64,000 bases of DNA from Fimbriiglobus ruber (GCF_002197845.1 NZ_NIDE01000014.1:248001-312000); one strand, 5' to 3'; shown: positions 34,926-43,752, counted from the stretch's first letter. Translations and numbers: made by a program. The notes: generated by a model not told the origin, from the sequence alone.

Positions 34926-36830
34926 ATGATTCCACTCAACCCCCGCCTGGAAGACCTCGTCCGCCGGCTGGACGAACTCGGCCCCGAGGCGACTCTCGCC
35001 GGCATCGCCCGGCACCTCGAAGGGGCCGCCCTCGCGGCCGAGGATGTCGCCGCGTTCGTCCGGCCGAACCCCGCCTCGTACTCCCGCGCCCGGGTCGTCC
35101 GGCGGGACCATTACGAACTCCTGGTGATGACCTGGCTGCCGGGTCAGGCGAGCGTCCCGCACGACCACGTCGGCTCCATCTGTGCCCTACAGGTGGTCCA
35201 GGGGAACGCGGTCGAGACGAATTTCAGCGTCGCGGCCGACGGGTACGCCGACCTGGAGTACGAAACCCCGGTGGGGACCGGACAGGTGTCGAGCGGCCAG
35301 GACGCCGGCATCCACTCCATCCGCAACGCCTCGGCCGACGGCCTGCTGGTAACGGTTCACGTCTACGCGCCGCCGTTCAAGGACGCCCGGCGGTTCACCA
35401 CCCGGCCGACGCCCGCGGTCCCGCGGACCCAGCTGTCCGTCCCCACGGTGGTCGTCATCGGGGGCGGGTTCAGCGGCACGATGACCGCGGCCCAATTGCT
35501 CCGGCACGGGGCGAACCTGCGCGTCGTACTCGTTGAGCGCCGCGGGACGGTGGCCGAGGGGCTGGCGTACGCCACCCAGGAATCGGCGCACCTGTTGAAC
35601 GTGCCCGCGGCCCGCATGAGCGCGTGGCCCGACAGGCCCGAGGACTTTCTCAACTGGGCGCGGCGCCGCGACCCGGCCGTCGCCCCCGGCGACTTCCTCC
35701 CACGGCAGTGGTACGGCCACTACCTGCGCGAAACCTTGCACGAAGCCGCCCGCGGCTCGCACGCCGATCTAAGCGTGCTTCTGGAAGAAGTACGCCGGGT
35801 CGCCCGCCACCCGGCCGGCGGCTGGATGGTCCACCTCGGCCGCGGCACCTCGCTCCGGGCGGACGTGGTCGTCCTGGCGATCGGCCACCGGCCGCCGTCC
35901 GACCCGCTGCACAAACTCTGGACCGGCCCGCGGGACCGCTTCCTGGCCGACCCGTGGCAGCCCTACGCAGTGCGGACCATTCCCCCGGACGACGCGGTCG
36001 CGATTCTCGGCAGTGGTCTCACGGCGATCGACGCCGTCCTCTCGCTGAACCAACACCCGCGCACGGCTCCGGTCACGCTGATTTCCCGCCACGGCCTGCT
36101 CCCCAACCCCCACGCGGCCGCGGCCGTGCCGCCGGTCGACATGGGGCCGTTTGTTCAGGGCGTACTCGCAGACGGCTCGCGCCCGCGGGCGGGGGCGGTC
36201 GCCGGCGCGATTCACCGGCTGGTCCGGCAACAGGTCGCCAACGGCGGCGACTGGCGGTCGATCGTGGACGGCCTCCGCCCGCACACGGCCCGGCTCTGGC
36301 AGGGCCTCGACACCGACGAGCGCCGCCGGTTTCTCGGTCGGCTCCGGCCGTTCTGGGAAGTTCACCGGCACCGAATGGCCCGGTCGATCGCCGCCCAGCT
36401 GCAACAGTTCAAAGAGCGCGGCCTGTTGGAAGTGCTGCCGGGTCAAATCGTGGCAGCCGAAGCGACGCGAGCCGGCGTCAAACTGACCGTTCGGTCGCGG
36501 AACTCGGGGGAAATGGTGATCCGCGACTTTCAGTGGGTCATCAATTGCACGGGCCCGGCCCCGTCCAACCGGGCCGAAGCGAATCCGGCGATCGGTTCGC
36601 TCCTCGTCGACCACTGGGTCCGCCGGGACGAACTCTCGCTGGGCCTGGACACGACGGCGGAGGGGTACGCGATCTCGGCCCACGACGAGGCCGTGCCGGA
36701 CCTGCTCGTGGTCGGCACCCTACGCAAGCCCCGCGAGTGGGAGAGTACGGCCGTGCCGGAGTTACGCCAGCAGGCGGCCGTGATCTGCGAACAGATCCTG
36801 CGCAAGTATCCGGCGGACGCTTGTATTTAA
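34926..36830 (+). CDS. Cysteine dioxygenase-FAD oxidoreductase fusion, 634 aa
   Basis: Two domains in one frame. Residues ~1-165 are a type I cysteine dioxygenase-like cupin: PHDHVGSICALQVVQGN carries His79 and His81, GIHSIRN carries His130 (the three Fe ligands), and VHVYAPP carries Tyr147. From ~172 an FAD-binding fold starts VVVIGGGFSGTMTAAQLL (GxGxxG), continues LVERRGTVAEGLAYATQESAHLLNVPA and AILGSGLTAIDAVLSL, and ends VGTLRKPREWESTAVPEL, resembling FAD-NAD_binding_9 proteins (COG4529). A cysteine sulfur oxidation coupled to a flavin step is inferred. The fusion is in phase with no visible break. Confidence 0.87.
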   Translation: MIPLNPRLEDLVRRLDELGPEATLAGIARHLEGAALAAEDVAAFVRPNPASYSRARVVRRDHYELLVMTWLPGQASVPHDHVGSICALQVVQGNAVETNFSVAADGYADLEYETPVGTGQVSSGQDAGIHSIRNASADGLLVTVHVYAPPFKDARRFTTRPTPAVPRTQLSVPTVVVIGGGFSGTMTAAQLLRHGANLRVVLVERRGTVAEGLAYATQESAHLLNVPAARMSAWPDRPEDFLNWARRRDPAVAPGDFLPRQWYGHYLRETLHEAARGSHADLSVLLEEVRRVARHPAGGWMVHLGRGTSLRADVVVLAIGHRPPSDPLHKLWTGPRDRFLADPWQPYAVRTIPPDDAVAILGSGLTAIDAVLSLNQHPRTAPVTLISRHGLLPNPHAAAAVPPVDMGPFVQGVLADGSRPRAGAVAGAIHRLVRQQVANGGDWRSIVDGLRPHTARLWQGLDTDERRRFLGRLRPFWEVHRHRMARSIAAQLQQFKERGLLEVLPGQIVAAEATRAGVKLTVRSRNSGEMVIRDFQWVINCTGPAPSNRAEANPAIGSLLVDHWVRRDELSLGLDTTAEGYAISAHDEAVPDLLVVGTLRKPREWESTAVPELRQQAAVICEQILRKYPADACI

Positions 36831-36868
36831 AGCGAGATGGCGCCGTTCAACGACCGGAACCGCGGGCG

Positions 36869-37303
36869 TTACTTCGCCCCGTTGCCCTTGGGCGGAGCAG
36901 TCTCCGGGAGTTCTTCCCACCACAGTTCGCTGCCGGCGAGATACGCATCGGAGGCGCGGAAGTCGTGGACTTTGGCCGCCTCGCCCGGTTCGAGCGTCCA
37001 GGCGTCGAGGTTGATGAAGAAGAGTTCCTGGAAGTACCCGATCCGCGCGTCCGAAATCTTGCCCCCGGCTATTGTCGGCCGCTTCTGGAAGCGGAACTCT
37101 TCGGTCCCTTTCAGGCGGAACCGGAGCCGGATCGGGCGGGGTTCGGTCCCCAGGTCGCGCAGGGCGGTCCGGGCGGCGAGGACGAATTCGATCGTCAGCT
37201 TGTCGCCCGCGCCGTAGCGGATGCGGACCCGCCGGAGTTTGCCCCCGGCGAGGCGGTACTTGCGCTGGAACGAGACCAGGTCGGTCGGGTAGAGGCGGTT
37301 CAT
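36869..37303 (-). CDS. Hypothetical protein, 144 aa
   Basis: The ATG at 37303 (MNRLYPTDLVSFQRKYRLAGGK) opens a 144-residue cytoplasmic protein with alternating beta-type segments (VRIRYGAGDKLTIEFVLAART, PIRLRFRLKGTEEFRFQ) and WW residues near the C-terminus. I do not recognise a family, but it shows strong codon bias like its neighbours. It converges with the dioxygenase fusion, with only 38 bases between stops. On the same strand upstream is a Dabb protein 56 bases away. Function unknown. Confidence 0.6.
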   Translation of the reverse strand: MNRLYPTDLVSFQRKYRLAGGKLRRVRIRYGAGDKLTIEFVLAARTALRDLGTEPRPIRLRFRLKGTEEFRFQKRPTIAGGKISDARIGYFQELFFINLDAWTLEPGEAAKVHDFRASDAYLAGSELWWEELPETAPPKGNGAK

Positions 37304-37359
37304 AGATTGGTTCCGGACCGTGGACCGGAGTACGAACGGATTCTTGTTGAATGCCCGAT

Positions 37360-37674
37360 TCAAACGTACGAATCGAACACCCGCACCGACGCCCAGTTGC
37401 CCTTCATCTCGGCGATGAACTGGTTGTGCGTGGCATCGTCCTGGTAGGCGTCGTGGGCGGCCTTGTCCACGAACACCAGGTGTAGGCCGACGTCCCAGTC
37501 CGTGGCGTTCACGTCCCGCGTCAGTTCCTGGCACCGCGGGCCGGTCGCGAAGAAGACGATCCCGGGCTGCACGTTCAGATACTTCTTGCACGCGGCGACG
37601 AGCGCGTCCACTTGGGCCGGGGAGTTGTCCTTCAACTGGAAGAACACGTTATGGGCCAGGCGCTCGGCGGACAT
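37360..37674 (-). CDS. Dabb-domain protein (stress-responsive A/B barrel)
   Basis: A 104-residue protein starting MSAERLAHNVFFQLKDNSPAQVDALVAACKKYL, with the Dabb dimeric alpha-beta barrel pattern of H.V.F.LKD at the start, GLHLVFVDKAAHDAYQ near residue 70, and VRVFDSYV at the end. Dabb proteins are small ferredoxin-like folds found in stress response and polyketide/aromatic chemistry. Reaction unknown. The preferred start is at 37674; a longer frame exists but adds no conserved sequence. Confidence 0.85.
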   Translation of the reverse strand: MSAERLAHNVFFQLKDNSPAQVDALVAACKKYLNVQPGIVFFATGPRCQELTRDVNATDWDVGLHLVFVDKAAHDAYQDDATHNQFIAEMKGNWASVRVFDSYV

Positions 37675-37750
37675 GGGAGGGAGCCTCGGTTCGGGGAACG
37701 GGTTCGCGTCTCCGGTGTATTGTAGGCCCGCCCCCCATCGCGCGCCAGAT

Positions 37751-37912
37751 CGAAGAATATTCACCGCAGAGGGCACGTGAGGGCGCGAAGGAAAGACAAA
37801 AAGAGAGCAGAGAGGGTTAAATAAAGAGCAAAAGGGATTTTTATTGATTCATTTTTTCTCTCTTCTGTCTTTCTTTGCGCCCTCACGTGCCCTCTGCGGT
37901 GAACATTCTTCA
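37751..37912. repeat. Long inverted repeat around a T/A-rich centre
   Basis: Left arm from 37751 (GAATATTCACCGCAGAGGGC, continuing ACGTGAGGGCGCGAAGG) and right arm to 37912 (its complement, including GCCCTCACGTGCCCTCTGC) pair over about 45 bases with few mismatches. The centre is AT-rich (AAAAGGGATTTTTATTGATTC) and unlike the surrounding DNA. It lies between the Dabb gene start and the PLP-enzyme stop and probably folds as a long hairpin. It may be a dispersed repeat or terminator for the PLP gene. Confidence 0.65.
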
Positions 37913-37915
37913 GTC

Positions 37916-39058
37916 TTATTTCAGCCCCTTCGTCATCTCGGCCAGCAGCACGTCGAACGGCTCGCACCCGACCGACAGGCGGACGAGCCCGGCGGTGATT
38001 CCTTGCCGCGCTTTCTCGGCCGCCGACTCGTACCGGTGCGAGGTCGTGTCCGGGTGGCTGCACGTCGTCGTGGTGTGGCCGAGCGACGGGCAGAACGGGA
38101 TGCCCGGGGCCGCCCGCATGAAGTGGTTGACCGCGGCCCGCCCGCCGGCCAGCTCGAAACAAAGCATGTTCCCCTGGCCGGCCGGCAACACGCGGGCGGC
38201 CAGAGCGTGGTCCGGGTGGTCCTCCCGGCCGGGATAGACGACGCGGGACACGCCCGGCTGAACCGCCAGCCAGTCGGCGAGCCGGGCGGCGTTCGCGGTG
38301 GCCGCCCGGACGCGGAGGTCGAGCGTCTCGGCCCCGCGGAGCGTGAGCCAGCACTCGAACGCGTTGGCGGTCAGCCCCCAGGTACTCACGAGCGACGACA
38401 CCGCCGGGAACGCGGTCGGGTCGATGCCGGACAGGAAGCCGAGCGTCACGTCCGAGTGGCCGCCGATCAACTTCGTCAGGCTCTCGATCACGAGGTCCGC
38501 GCCGGCGTCGTGCGGGCGGTACAGGACCGGCGTGGCGAACGTGTTGTCCACGATCAACTTCGCACCGGCGCGGTGCGCGAGGTCGACGAGCGCGGGTACG
38601 TCGGCCACCCGGCAGAGCGGGTTCGAGATCGTTTCCACGACCAGGGCCGCGGCCGGCCCCTCCGCCAGCGCCGCCCGCGTTGCGTCCAGGTCGAACGTGT
38701 CCACAAACGTCGTCGTCACTCCGAACCGGCCGAACTCAGCGCGGAGAAGCTTCGCGGTCCGGCCGTAAAGCTGGTTGCTCGCGACAATCCGGCTCCCGGC
38801 GGACGCGACCGCGAGCAGCGCGGCCGAAGTCGCGCCCATGCCGGACGCGGTGACGACGCCCCATTTCCCGCGGGCCAGGCGGGTCAGCACGTCCGCGAGG
38901 TGCTGGACGTTCGGGTTGCCGTCGCGGGCGTAAATGAACCCCGGCGCCTCCCCGTTGTAAATCGCGTCGAGCGCGTCGAGATCCGGGATGGCGAAGACGG
39001 AGGTGGTGTGCAGCGGCGGGGCGAGCGGGACGCTGCGGCCGAGGTCGGGAAACGTCAT
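37916..39058 (-). CDS. Cys/Met metabolism PLP-dependent enzyme (trans-sulfuration family)
   Basis: A 380-residue enzyme of the gamma-type PLP family (cystathionine gamma-lyase/synthase, methionine gamma-lyase). Seen: PLAPPLHTTSVFAIPD, YARDGNPNVQHL (phosphate binding), TASGMGATSAALLA, DNTFATP (Asp171, pyridine N), ESLTKLIGGHSD (PLP Lys196) and VRLSVGCEP (substrate carboxylate). The exact reaction within the family cannot be fixed by motif. The nearby cysteine dioxygenase fusion and this gene both handle sulfur amino acids, but they are on opposite strands and not an operon. The ATG at 39058 starts MTFPDLGRSVPLAPP. Confidence 0.88.
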   Translation of the reverse strand: MTFPDLGRSVPLAPPLHTTSVFAIPDLDALDAIYNGEAPGFIYARDGNPNVQHLADVLTRLARGKWGVVTASGMGATSAALLAVASAGSRIVASNQLYGRTAKLLRAEFGRFGVTTTFVDTFDLDATRAALAEGPAAALVVETISNPLCRVADVPALVDLAHRAGAKLIVDNTFATPVLYRPHDAGADLVIESLTKLIGGHSDVTLGFLSGIDPTAFPAVSSLVSTWGLTANAFECWLTLRGAETLDLRVRAATANAARLADWLAVQPGVSRVVYPGREDHPDHALAARVLPAGQGNMLCFELAGGRAAVNHFMRAAPGIPFCPSLGHTTTTCSHPDTTSHRYESAAEKARQGITAGLVRLSVGCEPFDVLLAEMTKGLK

Positions 39059-39329
39059 GGTGAAACAACTTGGGGCAAAACGCGGTGCGGTCCCCGGGCG
39101 GGACCGCGGGCGATGGCGCCTACCGTGTTTTGTACGACCCGCCGCACCGCCGACCGTGGCTTTCGGCCGCCAGCTGGCGCGTCCGCAGAGTTTTTTCACC
39201 CGGCGTACCCGTCATGGCCGTTCCGCAGGTTGACACGGGGGAGATCAGCCCCGATAACCTATAGTGTACATTATTTCACCATGCTTTGCGACTGTGTGGT
39301 CGCGTCCGCGGGAATGGGGAGGGCCGCGC

Positions 39330-39623
39330 GTGGGGAACTCGGACAACAACGCACTGGCCCGGGCGGGTTTAGAGCTCATTGCGCCGGACCGCATCCGCAA
39401 GGCCGACCGCGAGATCGTGGTCGGCCCGGTCGGGTTCGCGTTGCTCGCGGCGCTTTCCCCGGGGGCGGTCGGGGTTGCGGCGGCCAAGGTTAGCCTGTGG
39501 ACCGACGCGGCCGCCCCGGACAACCGGCTCAAGCGGGCCGTGTTCCGGGTCAACACCAAGCTCCGGGCGCTTGCCATCATTCCCCGCGTCCGGTTCGACG
39601 ACGGAAAGCTCGTTTTACTCTGA
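39330..39623 (+). CDS. Hypothetical protein, 97 aa
   Basis: A GTG at 39330 with GGGGAGG about 8 bases upstream opens a 97-residue frame (first residues VGNSDNNALARAGLELIAP). A Gly/Ala-rich hydrophobic stretch (GPVGFALLAALSPGAVGVAA) may enter the membrane, and the C-terminus is basic. No family recognised. Coding bias matches neighbours but the short length makes this a moderate call. Confidence 0.45.
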   Translation: MGNSDNNALARAGLELIAPDRIRKADREIVVGPVGFALLAALSPGAVGVAAAKVSLWTDAAAPDNRLKRAVFRVNTKLRALAIIPRVRFDDGKLVLL

Positions 39624-39712
39624 CATTAACCCTGTACTAGCCGCCCGCGTGCCTGCGCGGGTCGGCCGCGGAGTTCGCCCGATGTCCGGGCCGAACGTGA
39701 GGAGCGTGCGCG

Positions 39713-40066
39713 ATGAGCAACCCAGTTTTCTACGCGGCGGCGGGCGAGTCCCCGCACCGGGAGAAGCGGTCCCGCGGCCTGTGCCGGCACTGCGGGGTCA
39801 AGCCGGTCAACCGCCCCCGGCGGCTCTGCTGGGGGTGCTACTACACGCCGGAGATCAAGGCGCTGTATAAGCCCCTGGGCACGCACGCCGGTCGCCGGGA
39901 CATCGGCCGCGGCGAACACCCGCGGCCGCTCCCCGCCGACCCCTGCCCGCACCAACCCGGGACCGCCGGGAAGATCGCGGAACTGATCCGCCGGGCCGAG
40001 GCCGGCGAGGGCCTGTGGCACCCGGGCGACGCCGTATTCACGCCGCCGCCCGAGCCGGCCGCGTGA
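39713..40066 (+). CDS. Small zinc-finger-like protein, 117 aa
   Basis: A 117-residue protein with a Cys4 motif: CRHCG at residues ~24-28 and CWGCY at ~39-43, spaced like a treble-clef zinc ribbon, followed by YTPEIKALYKP. AGGAG precedes the ATG. The C-terminal half is Pro/Gly-rich and has no motif. It may bind nucleic acid or act as a small regulator, but no family is recognised. It is on the plus strand alone, 89 bases after the 97-residue gene. Confidence 0.65.
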   Translation: MSNPVFYAAAGESPHREKRSRGLCRHCGVKPVNRPRRLCWGCYYTPEIKALYKPLGTHAGRRDIGRGEHPRPLPADPCPHQPGTAGKIAELIRRAEAGEGLWHPGDAVFTPPPEPAA

Positions 40067-40516
40067 GCGCCGGGCTCCGGCTTTGCCCTGTGCCACCTGC
40101 CCCTTTGGATCGTTTCTTGTGAACCGACTTTTCGCCGGGCGACACGTTGACAGATTTCCTGGCCGAGGCAATCAATCCTGCACGGATCAGAATACCTCGA
40201 TTGAGAATTGATGAAAATCGAAGCCGGGGTGTTGTCGAGGTCGTCCGATGTGTGTTACAGTCTTCTCACACTCGTATGCCGTGAGTGACAGGAGAGCAGA
40301 ATGTCTTGATCTTTTGTCGTGTCGACAGTGGTACCGTAAAGTCTTTTTCCCGCCGAAGGCCCCCCTGCTCTCCCGATGTGTTTTATCCCGGTAGATCCCG
40401 CCGCGGTGCCGCCCGAAGTCTTTCTCCATGTGACCCAGGTTTTTGCGGCCCAATCTCCAGGCTGCCGTCGGTTTCGTCGTCTCATCCGCCGTTACTTTCG
40501 CGTTCGGAGATGTCGT
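40067..40516. other. Upstream region of the DUF1559 gene
   Basis: A 450-bp region without a gene. A TTGTCG at 40232-40237 and TACAGT at 40256-40261, 18 bases apart, could be a sigma-70-type promoter for the DUF1559 gene, with a long leader of ~250 bases. TTGACA at 40147 has no good -10 partner. No RNA gene or strong hairpin is evident. Confidence 0.35.
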
Positions 40517-41446
40517 ATGTCGAAGCGGTCTGCTTTCACGCTCATCGAGTTGTTGGTGGTGATCGCGATCATCGCCATCCTGATCGGCCTATTGTTGCCG
40601 GCCGTTCAGAAAGTCCGCGAGGCCGCCGCCCGGGCCAAGTGTAGTAACAACGTCAAGCAAATCGGCATCGCCCTGCACGCCTTCCACGACTCGTACCTCT
40701 ACTTCCCCAACGGCACGGGCGAGAAACTGGACGGGGACGGGGGACAGTACAACGTGCGGAAGATCTGGGCGCTGTACATCCTGCCGTACATGGAACAAAA
40801 CGCCATCTGGCAGGCGGTCCTGGCACAGGAAGCCGCCACGGGCGTGCCCTTCGGGTTCGCCAGCCAGACGACGCCCATTCCCACGTACCAGTGCCCGTCC
40901 GACCCCAACAGCCCCAAGGTTCACACCGGGACGAGCGCGTCCGACCCCAACCAGCAGGGCGCGCACGGGAATTACGTCGCGTGCGCCGGCAACACCATTT
41001 ACAACCCGACTTCCGACCCCAACGGGCAAAATCTGAACGGCATCTTCTATTCGGCATCCAAGACAAAAATCACGGACATCACCGACGGCACGTCGAACAC
41101 GCTGATGACGTCCGAAATTCGGGTCTCCCCGGACGTCAACGGGCACGACACCCGGGGCCGGTATTACAACAACGCGGGCCAGGGGGGCGTCCTCTTCAGC
41201 ACCCTGTACGTGCCCAATCAGGTCGCCGCCCCAGACATCCTCGCCTACTGCCAGTCGATCCCCAAGGCACCGTGTACCGCGTCTACCACCGGCCTGATCG
41301 ACACCGCCCGGAGTTACCACACCGGCGGCGTCAACGTCGGCCTGGCCGACGGCTCCATCCGGTTCGTGTCGGAGAGTGTCAGTCCGACCACTTGGCTGTA
41401 CGCGGGCAGCCGGCAGGACGGTCAGGTTCTTGGCAGCAACTGGTAA
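40517..41446 (+). CDS. DUF1559 prepilin-like protein
   Basis: A 309-residue planctomycete protein with an N-terminal type IV pilin-like signal ([47 protein letters not shown]). The FTLIE motif is the prepilin cleavage site, and the hydrophobic helix drives assembly or membrane anchoring. The DUF1559 region follows ([51 protein letters not shown]-like ending [21 protein letters not shown]). GGAGAT precedes ATG 40517. It is followed by a lipoprotein gene after 14 bases, a pairing common in planctomycetes. Thought to be surface-associated; precise role unknown. Confidence 0.92.
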   Translation: MSKRSAFTLIELLVVIAIIAILIGLLLPAVQKVREAAARAKCSNNVKQIGIALHAFHDSYLYFPNGTGEKLDGDGGQYNVRKIWALYILPYMEQNAIWQAVLAQEAATGVPFGFASQTTPIPTYQCPSDPNSPKVHTGTSASDPNQQGAHGNYVACAGNTIYNPTSDPNGQNLNGIFYSASKTKITDITDGTSNTLMTSEIRVSPDVNGHDTRGRYYNNAGQGGVLFSTLYVPNQVAAPDILAYCQSIPKAPCTASTTGLIDTARSYHTGGVNVGLADGSIRFVSESVSPTTWLYAGSRQDGQVLGSNW

Positions 41447-41460
41447 CAACGGAGGCGGTC

Positions 41461-41871
41461 ATGCGAAGAACGATTGTGCTGGCCGGGTTGCTGGCCTGCG
41501 CCGCCTCCGGTTGCGGGCCTTCGGGACCGAAAATGGTGCCGGTTTCGGGCGAGGTGACGTTCAACGGGAAGCCGGTCGAGACCGGGGACATTCTGTTCAT
41601 GCCGGCCGAGGGCCACGCCGCCCCCGAAGGGGGACGGATCGTGAACGGGCGGTACGAATGCACCTGCGTGCCCGGCAAGAAGCGTGTCGAAGTCCGGGCG
41701 ACCCGGGAAATCCCCGGCACGTCAGACTCGATGCGGGGCGGCCGGCCGCGGGTCGAGGATTACGTGCCGCGGCAGTTCAACGTGGACACCACGTTGACCG
41801 CCGATGTGCCGGCGGCCGGGTCGAACAGCATCAATTTCCCGCTCACCGGCCCTGGGGCCAAGGTGAAGTAA
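41461..41871 (+). CDS. Small lipoprotein, carboxypeptidase-regulatory-like
   Basis: A 136-residue lipoprotein. The leader MRRTIVLAGLLACAASGCG has a lipobox ASGC. The mature part (VPVSGEVTFNGKPVETGDILFMPA; GRYECTCVPGKKRVEVRATREI) has the pattern of a transthyretin-like or carboxypeptidase-regulatory beta sandwich. GGAGG precedes the ATG. It begins 14 bases after the DUF1559 stop, so they form an operon, and the hairpin 41878-41916 follows its stop. Attachment to the outer or inner membrane is predicted; partner protein DUF1559 is likely but not shown. Confidence 0.85.
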   Translation: MRRTIVLAGLLACAASGCGPSGPKMVPVSGEVTFNGKPVETGDILFMPAEGHAAPEGGRIVNGRYECTCVPGKKRVEVRATREIPGTSDSMRGGRPRVEDYVPRQFNVDTTLTADVPAAGSNSINFPLTGPGAKVK

Positions 41872-41877
41872 CGAACC

Positions 41878-41916
41878 GGGTGCGTGGGGAGCCGTTAACT
41901 GGTTCCCCACGCACCC
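41878..41916. terminator. Strong hairpin between convergent genes
   Basis: GGGTGCGTGGGGA (41878-41890) pairs exactly with TCCCCACGCACCC (41904-41916), loop GCCGTTAACTGGT. It lies 6 bases after the lipoprotein stop and 4 bases before the end of the minus-strand membrane gene. A likely bidirectional transcription terminator, although there is no long T-run. Confidence 0.7.
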
Positions 41917-41920
41917 ATGA

Positions 41921-42454
41921 TTACCTCGTCTGCCGCGGCTTCTCGGGCCGCAGCCACTTCCGCGACGCCCACACCACGGCAATCTGAATCCCCCCGCCGA
42001 CGAACCCGACCCAGTAGCTCGCCGTGTGTGCGAAGAAGCACGCGAGGAACCCGGCGTGCTTCGCGGGCGGCACGGCCTCCGCGAGCGGCCCGGGCAGGGT
42101 GATGGCGTGGCTCTTCGCCAGCATGTACCCGGCCGTGCCCGAAACGGCCGCCAGGAAGCCCATGATGACGAGCAGATAAATCAGCGGTCGGACCAGCGAC
42201 CGGGCCGACCGCTTCGGCCGCCGGCCGGCGCGGGCCGCGACCGCCAGGGCCAGGCCGAGGATCAGCCCGACCCACCACGTCGCCAGAATGCCCCAGCCGA
42301 GCCCGAGCAGGGTCGGGTCGTCGGTCGGGATGACGTTCGGGTCGTGGCCAATGGTGAAGTATTCGACGCAGACGCGCGCCGTCACCTGGTCGTGCAGGAC
42401 GCCGTACACCACGGCGCCGGCCACGCATAGTAAGACGATCAGGGCCGGCTGCAT
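41921..42454 (-). CDS. Membrane protein, 177 aa
   Basis: A four-segment membrane protein (VLLCVAGAVVYGVLHDQV; LGWGILATWWVGLILGLALAV; IYLLVIMGFLAAVSGTAGYML; FVGGGIQIAVVWASRKWL). No enzyme motif and no family that I recognise. Its stop lies next to the strong hairpin. The queA gene upstream on the same strand ends 28 bases before this start, so they could be co-transcribed, but a functional link is not evident. Confidence 0.75.
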   Translation of the reverse strand: MQPALIVLLCVAGAVVYGVLHDQVTARVCVEYFTIGHDPNVIPTDDPTLLGLGWGILATWWVGLILGLALAVAARAGRRPKRSARSLVRPLIYLLVIMGFLAAVSGTAGYMLAKSHAITLPGPLAEAVPPAKHAGFLACFFAHTASYWVGFVGGGIQIAVVWASRKWLRPEKPRQTR

Positions 42455-42482
42455 GACATCTCTCGCGGGAAGGTCCGGTCCA

Positions 42483-43514
42483 TCACAGAATAACCATCGC
42501 GTCGCCGTAACTGTAAAAGCGATACTCCCGGGCGACAGCCTCGCGGTACGCGGCGCGGAGCAGGTCGGTGCCCGCGAACGCCTGGGCGAGCAGGAGCAGG
42601 GTTGTTTTGGGCAGGTGGAAGTTCGTGACCAGCCCGCCGAGGACTTGGAAGTTGAACGGCGGCCGGATGAACAGGCTCGTGTCTCCGCGCCACGGGACGA
42701 GCGTGCCGCCGCGGGCGGCCGATTCGAGCGTCCGCGTCGTCGTCGTGCCGACGGCCACCACCCGCCCGCCCCGCGCCCGCGTCTCCACGACCGCCGCGAC
42801 CGTCTCCGGGCCGACCTCGCACCATTCGGCGTGGATCGGGTGTGCGGTCGGGTCTTGCGTCTTGACCGGCGCGAACGTCCCCAGGCCGACGTGCAACGTG
42901 ACCCGCGCGGTCCGAATCCCTGTGGCGGTCAGTCGCTCGAAGAGTTCGGGCGTGAAGTGTAACCCGGCCGTCGGTGCGGCGACCGAACCGGTGTGCGCGG
43001 CGTACACGGTCTGGTAGCGGGCCTGGTCGTCGGTGCGGGCGCGGCCCTTGCGGATGTACGGGGGGAGCGGCACCTGTCCGTGCCGGGCGAGCAGGTCGGC
43101 GGGCGTGCCGGGCGGGTCCGGGCGGACGAGCCAGTGCCGGTCGGTCGTGCGCCCGGTCAGGACCAGTTTCAACTCCCCCGGTTCGACGATCAGGGTCTCG
43201 CCGACCTCGGGAAACCCCCGCGTCTGGGCGAGGAGTTCCCACTCGCCGCTCGGGTTCTCGTGGAGAAACAGCCCTTCCCACTTCCCGCCGGTCTTGGCCC
43301 GCCGGCCGATCACCCGCGCGGGCAGTACCTTGGTGTCGTTCAAAACGATCAGGTCGCCGGGGCGGAGCAGGTCGGGGAGGTCGTGGAAGACGCGGTGTTC
43401 GAGCGTGCCGGTGTCGCGGCGGGCGACGAGCAACCGCGCGGCGTCCCGCGGGTGCGCGGGCTCTTGCGCGACGAGGTGTTCGGGCAGGTCGTAGTCGAAA
43501 AACAAGTCGGACAT
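42483..43514 (-). CDS. queA: S-adenosylmethionine:tRNA ribosyltransferase-isomerase
   Basis: QueA adds the cyclopentene-epoxide precursor from SAM to preQ1 in tRNA, making epoxyqueuosine. The 343-residue length is standard. Recognisable motifs: FFDYDLPEHLVAQEPAHPRDAARLL, DLPDLLRPGDLIVLNDTKVLPAR, QTVYAAHTGSVAAPTAGLHFT, VTLHVGLGTFAPV, HAEWCEVG, and GGLVTNFHLPKTTLLLLAQAFAG. All are intact. The start ATG at 43514 gives MSDLFFDYDLP; no Shine-Dalgarno site is visible. The frame can be extended upstream through REP-like DNA, which I reject. No tgt gene is in the window. Confidence 0.96.
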   Translation of the reverse strand: MSDLFFDYDLPEHLVAQEPAHPRDAARLLVARRDTGTLEHRVFHDLPDLLRPGDLIVLNDTKVLPARVIGRRAKTGGKWEGLFLHENPSGEWELLAQTRGFPEVGETLIVEPGELKLVLTGRTTDRHWLVRPDPPGTPADLLARHGQVPLPPYIRKGRARTDDQARYQTVYAAHTGSVAAPTAGLHFTPELFERLTATGIRTARVTLHVGLGTFAPVKTQDPTAHPIHAEWCEVGPETVAAVVETRARGGRVVAVGTTTTRTLESAARGGTLVPWRGDTSLFIRPPFNFQVLGGLVTNFHLPKTTLLLLAQAFAGTDLLRAAYREAVAREYRFYSYGDAMVIL

Positions 43515-43537
43515 GGTCGGGAAGGGAACGCTACTCG

Positions 43538-43752
43538 GGGGGGCCGCCCAGGGCGTTGCCCTGAGTGAGGGGCCACGCGGGGGCCGCCCAGGGCGTTGCC
43601 CTGGGCTGAGAACCATCAGTCCTTCGGACTGAAGACGGAAGTAACGAGGTGATCTGGTCGTACCAAGTCTTTCCAACGGTGGCGGTTTTCACCCTGAAAG
43701 GGTGACGGTTCTCACCCTGAAAGGGTGATGGTTCTCAGCCCAGGGCAACGCC
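43538..43752. repeat. REP-like repeat cluster upstream of queA
   Basis: Two copies of GGGGGCCGCCCAGGGCGTTG (43538 and 43578), a CAGTCCTTCGGACTG hairpin (about 43617-43631), and two copies of CACCCTGAAAGGGTG (43690-43704 and 43712-43726) make this a cluster of small palindromes. The motifs match the element at 23918-24086. The last unit, CCCAGGGCAACGCC, is interrupted by the MITE at 43753. Confidence 0.85.
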
